The notes below the pieces were generated by a model. That model had not been told where the DNA came from, made no database searches, and saw only the letters and a program-made list of their open reading frames with translations. From Paraburkholderia sp. BL23I1N1 (GTDB lineage: Bacteria; Pseudomonadota; Gammaproteobacteria; Burkholderiales; Burkholderiaceae), in contig NZ_RAPV01000001.1 of NCBI RefSeq assembly GCF_003610295.1, positions 6,572,001 through 6,636,000 of the forward strand: DNA of 64,000 nt. The letters are read 5' to 3'. Shown one piece after another: positions 18,234 through 26,518 of the stretch. Each line of letters opens with the position of its first letter. Within the stretch, counting starts at the first letter, position 1. Position numbers and translations under genes: made by a program.

Positions 18234-18400
18234 GAGCAAACCCTGTCACACCCGTATTGCCGGTTAAGCCAGGTCCCGGTTAGAGGTCAGCGCAAGATCT
18301 CAAAAATGATAGCAAGGAACCGGCTACCGTAATATTTGGAAATAGTTAATCATCCAGGTTGTCGTCCATCACGCGTTTCGAACGCTGGAGCTACCGTTTC

Positions 18401-19402
18401 ATGGAACACGAATGCGATACGCTGCCGCATTGGCTGACCGGCTCGCCGCAAGGCGAAGCCAGCCACGTGTCGGCGGCTTACAACTCAGCGGTTACCGCAC
18501 AACCGGTTTACCCGGCCGGCATGCGGCAACCCGAGAAATCAGCCCACGCGGCTGAAGCATCCAGGGCATCCGCCCGCACCGCATCAGGCATGGCGCCCGC
18601 AGGTTTTCTCACGCTCTTCACCGAGGAGGAGATTGGCACGCCCTCGCCCGCCGCGCGGCGGTCCGCACCGATAATCAGCCCGCTGGTGCGTTTTGGCAGC
18701 GCGCAGGACCGCATCGAATTCGTGCGGCGGCGCATCAGGCAACTCGGCTTCGACTCGTTCAGCTATTCGGCCACGCGCACCACCGCGCATCACAAGACGA
18801 TGTTCGTGCTGACCAGCTACGAGTCGCAGACATGGCTCACGCGCTATTTCCGAGAGCGTTATTTCGAGCTCGATCCGCGCGTCGCGCTGGCGTCGCCGAC
18901 CGGCATGCCGTTCCTCTGGAACACCGCCGACATGCGCGCCGACCTGCCGCGCGCGCAGATGCGCAGTGAAAGGCTCGGCGGGCTGATCGACTTGCTGGAG
19001 GCCACCGGCCGCAAAAGCGGGATTCTTACGCAGATGCCGCTGCCCGAGCCGGAACTGAGCGCGAGCCTGTGCTTCAACTCGGAGATCGGCAACCCGCGCT
19101 GGATGACGGAATCGATCGTGGCCGAAACGCTGATGTTCGCGCACACGATCCACGAATTCATCTGGACGCACGCGAAAAGCGTGATCGGCATCGCGCCCGC
19201 GCAGCAGCAACGCGTCGCGCTGAGCGATTTGCAGCATGCGGTGCTGAAGGCGGTCGTGCAGGGTCAGCGCGACAAGGAAATTGCCTACTTCCTCGGGCTG
19301 TCGCCGCACAACGTCGACTATCACCTGCGGCGCTTGCGGCAATTGTTCAACGTGCGCAATCGCGTGCAGTTGATCAATGTGGCGCAGGGGTATGTGACGT
19401 AG
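18401..19402 (+). CDS. LuxR-type regulator with intact autoinducer-binding pocket (LuxR solo)
   Basis: 333 residues from ATG 18401; an in-frame TTG at 18359 is an alternative. A ~90-residue disordered leader precedes an autoinducer-binding domain. In that domain the pocket residues of TraR/LasR-type proteins can be matched: Trp and Tyr four apart in TWLTRYF, the Asp-Pro pair in FELDPRV and the Trp in PFLWN. A LuxR helix-turn-helix follows at the C-terminus (LSDLQHAVLKAVVQGQRDKE, LGLSPHNVDYHLRRLRQLF). No luxI-type synthase is in the window, so this is an orphan receptor. It borders the steroid cluster but carries no copy of that cluster's operator motif upstream. Confidence 0.85.
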   Translation: MEHECDTLPHWLTGSPQGEASHVSAAYNSAVTAQPVYPAGMRQPEKSAHAAEASRASARTASGMAPAGFLTLFTEEEIGTPSPAARRSAPIISPLVRFGSAQDRIEFVRRRIRQLGFDSFSYSATRTTAHHKTMFVLTSYESQTWLTRYFRERYFELDPRVALASPTGMPFLWNTADMRADLPRAQMRSERLGGLIDLLEATGRKSGILTQMPLPEPELSASLCFNSEIGNPRWMTESIVAETLMFAHTIHEFIWTHAKSVIGIAPAQQQRVALSDLQHAVLKAVVQGQRDKEIAYFLGLSPHNVDYHLRRLRQLFNVRNRVQLINVAQGYVT

Positions 19403-19418
19403 TATAGGTATGGAAGAG

Positions 19419-19460
19419 CGCAGCGGCCGGCGCGTGTGTTGCGCCGGCCGCTGCGTTTCT
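19419..19460. terminator. Strong hairpin terminator after luxR
   Basis: A perfect 15-bp GC-rich stem (CGCAGCGGCCGGCGC and its complement) with a seven-base loop, followed on the plus strand by TTTCTACTTT. It lies between the convergent luxR gene and the carbonic anhydrase-like gene and ends plus-strand transcription. Confidence 0.8.
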
Positions 19461-19504
19461 ACTTTAATGCCACACTGGCGCCACCCAATGGGCCGCGTCG
19501 AATC

Positions 19505-20026
19505 TCAAACGCTGCGCATGGTGCGCAGGCAATCCGCCGCGAGCTGCTGGTAAAGCCGGGTTCCGGACGATTTCGCCACGATCTCCTCTTCGCTCAGGGT
19601 GCGCACCACGCGCCCCGGCACCCCGGCCACCAGTACGCCCGCCGGCACCCGCCAGTCCTTCTTGACGAACGCGCAAGCGGCCACGATGCTCGTCGCGCCG
19701 AGTACGGCACCGTCCATCACGACGGCATGCATGCCCACCATCGTGTTCGGTTCCAGGGTCGCGCCGTGAATGATCGCGCTGTGCCCGACATGACTGTCGA
19801 CGCCAAGCTGGCAAGCATTCGCCACGCCGGTGTGCAGCACGCAACTATCCTGCACGTTGCTGCCACGCTCCACCACCACCGCGCCGAAATCCCCACGCAG
19901 GCTCGCATGCGGCCCGATGTAACAGCAGGCGGCCACCGTCACGTCGCCGATCAGCACGGCACTTGGATGAACGTACGCTGACGGATCGACGCGCGGCCGC
20001 TTGCCGTTGAACTCGTAGAGCGCCAT
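19505..20026 (-). CDS. Gamma-carbonic anhydrase / PaaY-like hexapeptide protein
   Basis: 173 residues with a left-handed beta-helix of hexapeptide repeats and a short C-terminal helix. Three putative metal-binding His residues are visible: one in SCVLHTG and two in VGHSAIIHG (spacing H-x4-H), the arrangement of gamma-class enzymes. The sequence DSHVGHSAIIHGATLEPN is also close to PaaY, a thioesterase of phenylacetate catabolism that removes stalled CoA adducts. It is the last gene of the hsaD-SDR-isomerase operon, nine bases after the isomerase. A housekeeping thioesterase role for CoA intermediates of steroid breakdown is plausible but inferred. Confidence 0.85.
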   Translation of the reverse strand: MALYEFNGKRPRVDPSAYVHPSAVLIGDVTVAACCYIGPHASLRGDFGAVVVERGSNVQDSCVLHTGVANACQLGVDSHVGHSAIIHGATLEPNTMVGMHAVVMDGAVLGATSIVAACAFVKKDWRVPAGVLVAGVPGRVVRTLSEEEIVAKSSGTRLYQQLAADCLRTMRSV

Positions 20027-20035
20027 CGCGCCGGT

Positions 20036-20428
20036 TCAGCTCGCGTCCGCGAGCACGTGATAGTCGTCCGCACCCCAGTAGGCACGCATGCGCAGAATCT
20101 TGCCAGCAGCGTCGAAGTCCATGACATCGGTCACGTCGATATGCGCGGGCCCGCCGTCCTGCCCCGCGATATGCACGCGAAAGCTGATCGACGCGCTGTT
20201 GCCGTGCGAGCCGCGCGGCGGCGCCATCAGTTCGAGCCGGGCACCCACTGACGTCGCGTATGTATAGAACGTTTCGATTTCGCTCTTGCCCTCTTTCAGG
20301 GGCGTGCCGACCGGATCCTCGACGCTCGCGTTATCGGCGAACAGCGCGACGACGCGTGCAGCGTCGGCCGCGTTGAACGCCTCGATATAGTCGACGAGGC
20401 GAGCCTTCATGGTTTCGCTGGTGTTCAT
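20036..20428 (-). CDS. ksi: Delta5-3-ketosteroid isomerase (SnoaL/NTF2-like fold)
   Basis: 130 residues, the usual length of bacterial ketosteroid isomerase, which moves the delta5 double bond of 3-ketosteroids to delta4. All catalytic residues align with the Pseudomonas putida enzyme: Tyr14 in DYIEAF, the general base Asp38 in VEDPVG and Asp101 in the TDVMDFDAAGKI segment, which precedes the conserved AYW. ATG 20428 follows AGGAGATCAG. It lies eight bases behind the SDR gene in one operon. Because many NTF2-like proteins lack these residues, their joint presence makes real isomerase activity likely and points to delta5-3beta-hydroxysteroids among the substrates. Confidence 0.85.
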   Translation of the reverse strand: MNTSETMKARLVDYIEAFNAADAARVVALFADNASVEDPVGTPLKEGKSEIETFYTYATSVGARLELMAPPRGSHGNSASISFRVHIAGQDGGPAHIDVTDVMDFDAAGKILRMRAYWGADDYHVLADAS

Positions 20429-20436
20429 CTGATCTC

Positions 20437-21222
20437 CTAACGTGCGGTGTAGCCGCCGTCGATCACCAACTCCGTGCCGGTCACATAGCGGCCGGCCGGC
20501 GACACCAGATACAGAATGCCCGCCGCGATATCCTGCGGATCGCCGATCTTCGCGAGCGGCACGAGCGTTTTCATATGCGCGAAAATCTGCTCCGGATCCC
20601 CGAGTTTGGCGAACGCCTCTTCCAGCAACGGCGTGCGGATAAAGCCAGGGTGCACGGAATTCGCGCGAATGTTCTGCGTGGCGTACAGCATCGCCTCGGT
20701 CTTCGCCATCAGCCGCACCGCGCCCTTCGATGCGTGGTAAGCCGGCACATCCGGCCCGCCAACCAGCCCATACATCGACGACAGATTCACGATCGAGCCG
20801 CCGCCCGCCGTCAGCATGTGCGGAATCGCGTACTTGGTGCAGAGAAACACGCCCGTCACATTCACATCGATGACTTTCTGCCATTGCTGCAGCGTCATTT
20901 CGTGCGTGGGCAGATTCGCGCCTTCGATACCGGCGTTGTTCACCAGCGCGTCGAGCCGTCCAAAGCGCGTGGCGATTTCGCCGAACACGCGCTGCACGTT
21001 GTCTTCCTGCGTGACGTCCATCTTCCAGAACGCCGCGCGCCCGCCCGACTCGTTGATCTCGGCGACCAGTTTCTCGCCCGGCTCTGTCAGCACGTCGAGG
21101 ACCGCGATCGCCGAACCGGCCGCGGCCAGCGTGCGGGCCGTCTGCGCACCGATGCCGCGCGCGCCGCCCGTGATGGCGGTCACCTTGCCGCTCATGTCGA
21201 ACAGTTGATGGGGAAATGTCAT
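20437..21222 (-). CDS. SDR-family hydroxysteroid dehydrogenase
   Basis: 261-residue classical short-chain dehydrogenase. The NAD(P) motif is TGGARGIG, NNAG follows at about residue 95, and the catalytic Ser-Tyr-Lys lies in LSSMYGLVGGPDVPAYHASK. The C-terminus ends TGTELVIDGGYTAR, typical of 3alpha/7alpha-type hydroxysteroid dehydrogenases and related beta-hydroxyacyl reductases. ATG 21222 has GACGGAGACGGT upstream and is preferred to a start 13 codons earlier. Operon position between hsaD and ketosteroid isomerase suggests it oxidises a steroid hydroxyl group; which position cannot be read from sequence. Confidence 0.87.
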   Translation of the reverse strand: MTFPHQLFDMSGKVTAITGGARGIGAQTARTLAAAGSAIAVLDVLTEPGEKLVAEINESGGRAAFWKMDVTQEDNVQRVFGEIATRFGRLDALVNNAGIEGANLPTHEMTLQQWQKVIDVNVTGVFLCTKYAIPHMLTAGGGSIVNLSSMYGLVGGPDVPAYHASKGAVRLMAKTEAMLYATQNIRANSVHPGFIRTPLLEEAFAKLGDPEQIFAHMKTLVPLAKIGDPQDIAAGILYLVSPAGRYVTGTELVIDGGYTAR

Positions 21223-21280
21223 ACCGTCTCCGTCATGTTTTAGTTGGGGTTTCTGCGGCACGCCGCATCCGAAGCATGCC

Positions 21281-22175
21281 TCAAGCGGCGCGCCGTTCCG
21301 CGAGAAATTCCAGACATTCGCGATTGAAATACCGCCGATGCTCGACCATCACCCAGTGCCCGCAGCGATTCATCAGAACAAAGCGCGCGTCGGCGCAGTG
21401 TTCGAGAAAACGCATCGCGCCGCTGGCTGGATTGAAGCGGTCGTCCGTGCCCCAGAAACCCAGCACCGGACATTTGAGTTCGCCGAGCCGTTCAGTGAGA
21501 TTCGGCACGCGCATCGTCGACAGCACTTCCGGCGGTTGCTGCTCGCACACGGCGAGGCGTTCTTCGACCAGCGCATCCGTGACGAGGCTGCGATCGAACA
21601 CCAGCAGTTCGAGCAATTGCCGCATCGTCAGGCGGTTCATCTGGCGGTTCGTGAAGAGCGACACCATCTTCTGGATGCCCTCCATCCTGAAGTAAGTCTC
21701 ACGCTCCTCGACACCGCCTGGGGCCATCATGATCAGGCTGTCGACGTCGTCGGGATAGTCGAGCGCGTATTGCAACGCGATCGCGCCGCCGAGCGAATTG
21801 CCGAGCAAGGTCGCCCGGCCGATGCCGTTCGCGGTGAGCTGCGCGCGCAACGCGTCGACGAAGAAGTCGAGCGCGTAGTTCACGTCCGTGGGCTTCGACG
21901 ACGCGCCATAACCCGGCAGATCGACCACGATCGCGCGATGACCGGCGGCGGCGAACTGCGGGTAGTTGTGCTTGAAGTTGCTGAAGCCGCTCGCGCCCGG
22001 GCCGCTGCCGTGAATGAACACCACGGGCGCGCCGCTGCCGGCCTCGAAGTGATGCAGCGTCAGGCCGCCAGGGACTTCCGTGAAAATCCCCTTGGGCGCC
22101 TGCAGGGTTACCGGCGCGTTGCCGGACCTGGCGTGCGCTTCGGGCGTGTTGGGATTCGGTGGGCGTTGCGTTCAT
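21281..22175 (-). CDS. hsaD: HsaD/TesD-type C-C hydrolase (4,9-DSHA hydrolase), apparent 5' frameshift
   Basis: Alpha/beta hydrolase that cleaves the meta-ring-cleavage product 4,9-DSHA to 2-hydroxyhexadienoate and a C/D-ring acid. The oxyanion motif FIHGSGPGASG, the nucleophile elbow GNSLGG, Asp in GTDDRFNP and the catalytic His in RCGHWVMVE are present. The uninterrupted frame begins only at a GTG (22024), just before the oxyanion motif, and would lack the first strands. A well-placed ATG at 22175 (AGGAGA nine bases before) opens a different frame; dropping one C near 22,161-22,163 joins it to the body as a ~295-residue protein (family ~290). So the gene has a one-base insertion or a sequence error. 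A cluster operator dyad lies upstream at 22297. Confidence 0.82.
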
Positions 22176-22296
22176 GCGCGCTTGTCTCCTGTGTCGGCCA
22201 TGCAAGTTGGCTGCTGCCGCGCGCCGCGCTCTTTCGCGCGGCAGATTGTATGAGGGTCGCTAGCGAAAGCATCATCCCTTCGAATCCGCAGCGAAA

Positions 22297-22315
22297 CATC
22301 GTCTTTTCGGACTAC
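22297..22315 (+). promoter_or_regulatory. Steroid-cluster operator candidate, site 1
   Basis: CATCGTCTTTTCGGACTAC matches the cluster consensus CATCGTCYNNNNGGACTAG at 14 of 15 fixed positions. It lies between the divergent hsaD operon (start 22175) and the SDR gene (start 22375), so it could serve both. Confidence 0.65.
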
Positions 22316-22374
22316 GAGGCAGCGCCGCATTTCTCCTACCATCGGCCCCACATGAGCGGAGGGAGATAACGGCA

Positions 22375-23223
22375 ATGACAGGGTTCGATTTCAGCGGCAA
22401 GGTGGTGCTGGTGACAGGCGGCACCAAAGGGATCGGTGCGGCCATCGCACAGGCTTTCAGGGAGGCAGGCGCAACGGTGTACATATGCGGACGCACACCG
22501 CCTGCGAGCGCGGCAGCAGGTTCGCAGACAAATCCGCAAGAGAGTCCACATGCGGATTTGCCTGACAACGCCCCGCGCTTCATCGCTGCGGACGTGCGCG
22601 ACATCGACACCATCGACGCCATGCTCGCGCGGATCGAACGCGAAACCGGCCGGCTCGACGTGCTCGTCAACAACGCGGGCGGCGCGCCGTTCGCACTCGC
22701 TGCGCAGGCTTCGCCGCGCTTCACCGAAGCCGTCATCCGTCTGAACCTGCTGGCGCCGCTCCAACTCGCGCAACGTGCGAATGCGTTGATGCAACAGCAA
22801 GCGGAAGGCGGCGTCCTGCTGTTCAACGGCAGCGTGAGCGGTTTGCGGGCGTCGCCCGGAACAGCCGCCTATGGCGCAGCGAAAGCCGGCTTGCTGAATG
22901 CCGTGCGCTCGCTCGCGGTGGAATGGGCCCCCAAGGTTCGCGTGTGCGCGGTGAGTCCGAGTCTCGTCGAAACCGAAGCCGCCACCAGCGGCCATACAGG
23001 GTCCTCATCGGCGGACGGCGCGGCTTCGCTCGACAACATCACCGCGACGATTCCCGCCGGCCGGCTCGCAAAACCCGGCGACATTGCGTCCGCATGCCTG
23101 TTTCTCGCCTCGCCGCACGCCGCCTATGCCTCGGGCAGCAATCTGATTCTCGAAGGCGGCGGCGAAGTGCCCGCCTTTCTCGCCGCCACCGATCTGCACA
23201 AAGCGTTCGCCACCAAGCCGTAG
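22375..23223 (+). CDS. SDR-family oxidoreductase
   Basis: 282 residues. TGGTKGIG starts the Rossmann fold, NNAGG lies near residue 100, and the active site is SVSGLRASPGTAAYGAAK. An insertion after the second strand (about residues 42-62) and a C-terminal extension ending GGGEVPAFLAATDLH make it longer than classical members. It stands alone on the plus strand, divergent from hsaD, and shares an operator dyad. It probably oxidises or reduces a hydroxyl/keto group of a steroid or of a CoA intermediate; the exact step is not determined. Confidence 0.85.
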   Translation: MTGFDFSGKVVLVTGGTKGIGAAIAQAFREAGATVYICGRTPPASAAAGSQTNPQESPHADLPDNAPRFIAADVRDIDTIDAMLARIERETGRLDVLVNNAGGAPFALAAQASPRFTEAVIRLNLLAPLQLAQRANALMQQQAEGGVLLFNGSVSGLRASPGTAAYGAAKAGLLNAVRSLAVEWAPKVRVCAVSPSLVETEAATSGHTGSSSADGAASLDNITATIPAGRLAKPGDIASACLFLASPHAAYASGSNLILEGGGEVPAFLAATDLHKAFATKP

Positions 23224-23265
23224 ACGCATTCGCTCGCGCACGCCTCGCATCCCTGGGGCAAGCGA

Positions 23266-23284
23266 CTAGTCCGTTTTGACGATT
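23266..23284 (-). promoter_or_regulatory. Steroid-cluster operator candidate, site 2
   Basis: On the minus strand AATCGTCAAAACGGACTAG matches the consensus except for A at the first position and at the Y. It is 69 bp upstream of the DUF1302 gene start. Confidence 0.6.
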
Positions 23285-23352
23285 CTCGCGCCGCACGTGC
23301 CCCCTAACCTCTGATCACAACAAATTTCAGATGTGACCACAGAGGAGACAGG

Positions 23353-24942
23353 ATGCAGATCAACAGAACACAAGAGCGCGCACCGGCGATGCGCGCGGTG
23401 TGCGCGGCATGCAGGCTCGCCGTGCTGGCAGCGGCGTCCGCAGCAACGATGACGACCTTCGCCACCCCGGCTTACGCGGGCGACACCGTCAATCTCGGCG
23501 CGGACACCACGCTCGATTACACCTTCACGCTCGGCTATGGCCTGGGGATGCGCACGCGCGCGCCGAGCGGCAATCTGCTGACGCCCGCGAACATCAACGG
23601 CGACGACGGCGACCGCAACTTCGCGAAGAACAAGCTGATCGAGAATCAGGTGAGCCTGCTCGGCGAAGTGAACGTCAAGCACGACGACTGGGGTATCTTC
23701 GTGCGGGCCAACGTGTTCTACGATCAGGCATACCAGCACCCGAACAACAACGACGCGCCCTTCACCGTCAACCATAGCGGCGCGTACAACCAGTTCACCA
23801 GCGACGCGAGCTACTTTGCCGGCGGATACCCGCAGCTGCTCGCAGCCTACGCGTACGACACGATCCACTTTGGCGGCACGAGCCTGAACGTCAAGGTGGG
23901 CGAACAAGTGGTCGCGTGGGGCGAGAGCGTGTTCTTTCCGAACATCTCAGGCGCCCAGGGGCCAGCCAATGCGACCGCCAGCTATGTGGCCGGAGCGGAG
24001 GTCAAGGACATCCTGCTGCCCGTGCCGCAAATTTCGACGCAGTGGCAAATCGCGCCTAACTTCAGCCTGCTCGGCTATTACCAGTTTGCGTTCCAGCCTA
24101 ACCGACTCGTGCCGCCCGGCGCCTTCTGGAGCTACTCGGACGTCGTCGGCCCCGGCGCGCAGTACATCATCGGGCCGGGTGGCCTCCAGATTCCGCGCGG
24201 CAACGACATCCGGCCGAACGGCGACGACCAGTGGGGCGTGGGCGCACGCTGGCGCGTGTTCGGCGACACCGAAATCGGTGCGTACTACCTGCATTACAAC
24301 GACATGAACCCGAGTGTCGTGACGACGTATTTCCCGACGCTGCAGTACCAGCAGAAGTACTTCGATCACATCAAACTCACCGGCCTGAGCTTCTCGACCG
24401 ATCTGAACGGCGTGAATGTCGCTGGTGAAACGTCGTACCGGCAAGGCGCCGCCGTGCTCGTGAACACACCCACGGGTGCGCAGTCGACGCGCGGCGACGT
24501 ATGGCAATCGAATCTTTCGGCGATCTATTCGATCGGACCGACCTTCCTTGCCGCATCACAAACGCTGGTGGGTGAAGTCTCGTATGTGCACGCTGGCAAC
24601 CTCACGCCGATTATGGGCTCGACGACGCTCAACGCCACGCGCAATTCCGCCGCCTTCGAGGTGGCATGGACGCTCAGCTACAAGAACGTGTTCAACGGCT
24701 GGGACGTCGACGTGCCGCTCACCTATGCCGACGACTTCACCGGCAAATCCGCGCTCTCCGGTGCACTGGGTTCACTGACCGGCGTGGGCGACCACCGCGT
24801 GACCGTCGGCGTGAACTTCACGCGCCTGAGCAACCTGAAGCTCGGGATCGTCTACGCGAAATTTCTCGGTACGCCGGACCCGAACAATCGCCCGCTCGCC
24901 GATCGCGATTATGTGCTTGCAACAGCGACTTACTCGTTCTGA
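23353..24942 (+). CDS. DUF1302 family outer-membrane protein
   Basis: 529 residues with a signal peptide (basic start, then LAVLAAASAATMTTFATPAYA) and a body of alternating polar/aromatic strands ending in YVLATATYSF, a C-terminal Phe usual for outer-membrane beta-barrels. DUF1302 proteins occur with DUF1329 proteins, RND permeases and YCF48 proteins in hydrophobic-substrate gene clusters, including steroid clusters of Comamonas and Pseudomonas. A role in steroid uptake or surface handling is inferred. It leads the plus-strand operon with DUF1329 and has the operator dyad at 23266. Confidence 0.87.
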   Translation: MQINRTQERAPAMRAVCAACRLAVLAAASAATMTTFATPAYAGDTVNLGADTTLDYTFTLGYGLGMRTRAPSGNLLTPANINGDDGDRNFAKNKLIENQVSLLGEVNVKHDDWGIFVRANVFYDQAYQHPNNNDAPFTVNHSGAYNQFTSDASYFAGGYPQLLAAYAYDTIHFGGTSLNVKVGEQVVAWGESVFFPNISGAQGPANATASYVAGAEVKDILLPVPQISTQWQIAPNFSLLGYYQFAFQPNRLVPPGAFWSYSDVVGPGAQYIIGPGGLQIPRGNDIRPNGDDQWGVGARWRVFGDTEIGAYYLHYNDMNPSVVTTYFPTLQYQQKYFDHIKLTGLSFSTDLNGVNVAGETSYRQGAAVLVNTPTGAQSTRGDVWQSNLSAIYSIGPTFLAASQTLVGEVSYVHAGNLTPIMGSTTLNATRNSAAFEVAWTLSYKNVFNGWDVDVPLTYADDFTGKSALSGALGSLTGVGDHRVTVGVNFTRLSNLKLGIVYAKFLGTPDPNNRPLADRDYVLATATYSF

Positions 24943-25042
24943 CGCCGCGCGCCGAGCTTGACGAGCGCCTAGCGTATCAGGCGCTTTGCAGCATGCATCA
25001 CCCTTTGAATCAGCCGTCTTTTTACTGCAAGAGGATTTGGTC

Positions 25043-26434
25043 ATGAGTCGAATTTTCAATCCCGCATTGCGCGTCTGCGCGTTCGCGGCCGCCGCCGCGC
25101 TCGCCACCGCACTGGGCGCCCCATCGTTCGCCAAAACCAGCCCGGAAGATCTCGCCAAACTCGAAGGTCCGCTCACGCCGATGGGCGCCGAGCGCGCGGG
25201 CAACGCCGACGGCACGATTCCCGCGTGGAGCGGCAAATGGTTCGGCACGCCGCCGGGCGTCGACTACAAGCCGGGCCAGCGCTTCCCCGATCCGTATGCA
25301 AACGAGAAACCGCTCTTTGTGATCACCGCGCAGAACATGCAGCAGTACGAAGCGCGTCTCACCGACGGCGAGAAAGCGCTGTTGAAGAAGTATCCTGACA
25401 GTTTCAAGATTCCCGTCTATCCGAGCCACCGCGATTTCAGCTATGGTGACGCCGTGTACAAGGATATCCGCCTGTACGCCCCCACCACCACGATGACGAA
25501 AGACCAGAACGGCCTGAAGGATTTCCCGCCGGTCACGCCATTCCCAGTGCCGAAACACGGTGTCGAGGCGATGTGGAATCTGCGTTTCGCATCGGCGATC
25601 GAAGGCGAAACCGCGACCTACGATCAGGCCGTGGTCTACCCCGACGGCAATATTGCATGGGGTAAGGTGCAGTACGCGATTTACGGGCCGCGCAGCGCCG
25701 ACCACTTCGATCCGAAGAACACGCTGAACGCGAAGAGCTTCTTCCGCCAGACCACGATGCTGCCGCTCTCGGATCGCGGCACGATCATCACCGGCTTTGA
25801 AATGTGGGACCGGGAAGGCTCCGATACGCGCCGTACATGGTCGTATAACCCCGGCACGCGACGCGTGCGCCAGGCGCCGGAGTTCGGCTTCGACCAGCCC
25901 GAGGGGCCAGGCGGTTTTCGTACCGTCGACGACGATCGCCTCTTCAACGGGTCAGGCGAGCGTTACGACTGGAAGATCATCGGCAAGCGCGAAGTGTATG
26001 TGCCGTACGACAACTACAAGCTGATGGACTCGTCGATCAAGTACACCGATCTGCTGACCAAGGGTCACGAGAACACGCAATACATGCGCTTCGAACTGCA
26101 TCGCGTGTGGGTGTTGCAGGCCACGCTCAAGTCGGGTTATCGCCATCAATACGCGAAACGGGTGCTGTATCTCGACGAAGACACCTGGAACGCAGTTACC
26201 GCCGATAACTACGACGCCCGCGGCACGCTGTGGCGCACCAACCTCGCCCCGACGCTCTACGCGTTCGACGCCAAAACGTTCTACTCGACCTCCGTGTTCT
26301 ATCACGATCTGATCTCAGGCGCCTACTACGCAGACCGTCTGTCGAATCAGGAACCGATGCCGGTGCTCACGCGCGGCTCGCAACTGACCGAAGCGTACTT
26401 CTCGCCCGACGCGATTCGCGGCGCGGGTAATTGA
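25043..26434 (+). CDS. DUF1329 family periplasmic lipoprotein-like protein
   Basis: 463 residues from ATG 25043 (AAGAGGATTTGGTC upstream); a longer in-frame TTG start at 24986 has no family support. A signal peptide ends near ALGAPSFA. The mature protein starts with SPEDLAKLEGPLTPMGAERAG and shows DGTIPAW, family landmarks of DUF1329, which is structurally related to LolB/outer-membrane lipid carriers. It is the usual partner of DUF1302 and RND proteins. Likely role: carrying a hydrophobic ligand across the periplasm. A hairpin terminator follows. Confidence 0.87.
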   Translation: MSRIFNPALRVCAFAAAAALATALGAPSFAKTSPEDLAKLEGPLTPMGAERAGNADGTIPAWSGKWFGTPPGVDYKPGQRFPDPYANEKPLFVITAQNMQQYEARLTDGEKALLKKYPDSFKIPVYPSHRDFSYGDAVYKDIRLYAPTTTMTKDQNGLKDFPPVTPFPVPKHGVEAMWNLRFASAIEGETATYDQAVVYPDGNIAWGKVQYAIYGPRSADHFDPKNTLNAKSFFRQTTMLPLSDRGTIITGFEMWDREGSDTRRTWSYNPGTRRVRQAPEFGFDQPEGPGGFRTVDDDRLFNGSGERYDWKIIGKREVYVPYDNYKLMDSSIKYTDLLTKGHENTQYMRFELHRVWVLQATLKSGYRHQYAKRVLYLDEDTWNAVTADNYDARGTLWRTNLAPTLYAFDAKTFYSTSVFYHDLISGAYYADRLSNQEPMPVLTRGSQLTEAYFSPDAIRGAGN

Positions 26435-26462
26435 TCTCATTGCACCTCTTTTGAGGCCACGA

Positions 26463-26497
26463 CCGGGGACGGATTCAGGTTCCGCCCCGGCGTTTTT
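26463..26497 (+). terminator. Hairpin terminator after DUF1329
   Basis: CCGGGGACGGA pairs with TCCGCCCCGG (one bulged base) and is followed by CGTTTTT. It may reduce read-through into hsaE, whose start lies 22 bp further on. Confidence 0.65.
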
Positions 26498-26518
26498 CCC
26501 TTTCTATTGGCGCTCGCC

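Noticed and set aside
20429..20884. Upstream extension of the ketosteroid isomerase by ~150 codons
   Set aside because: The added sequence is the SDR gene read in another frame; ATG 20428 has AGGAG and gives the exact family length.
22375..23223. Naming this SDR ipdF
   Set aside because: The C-terminal GGGEVPAFL was suggestive, but the SDR at 37675-38478 fits IpdF far better (AAAGxGIG loop, VLGWRAQ, SSQH end).
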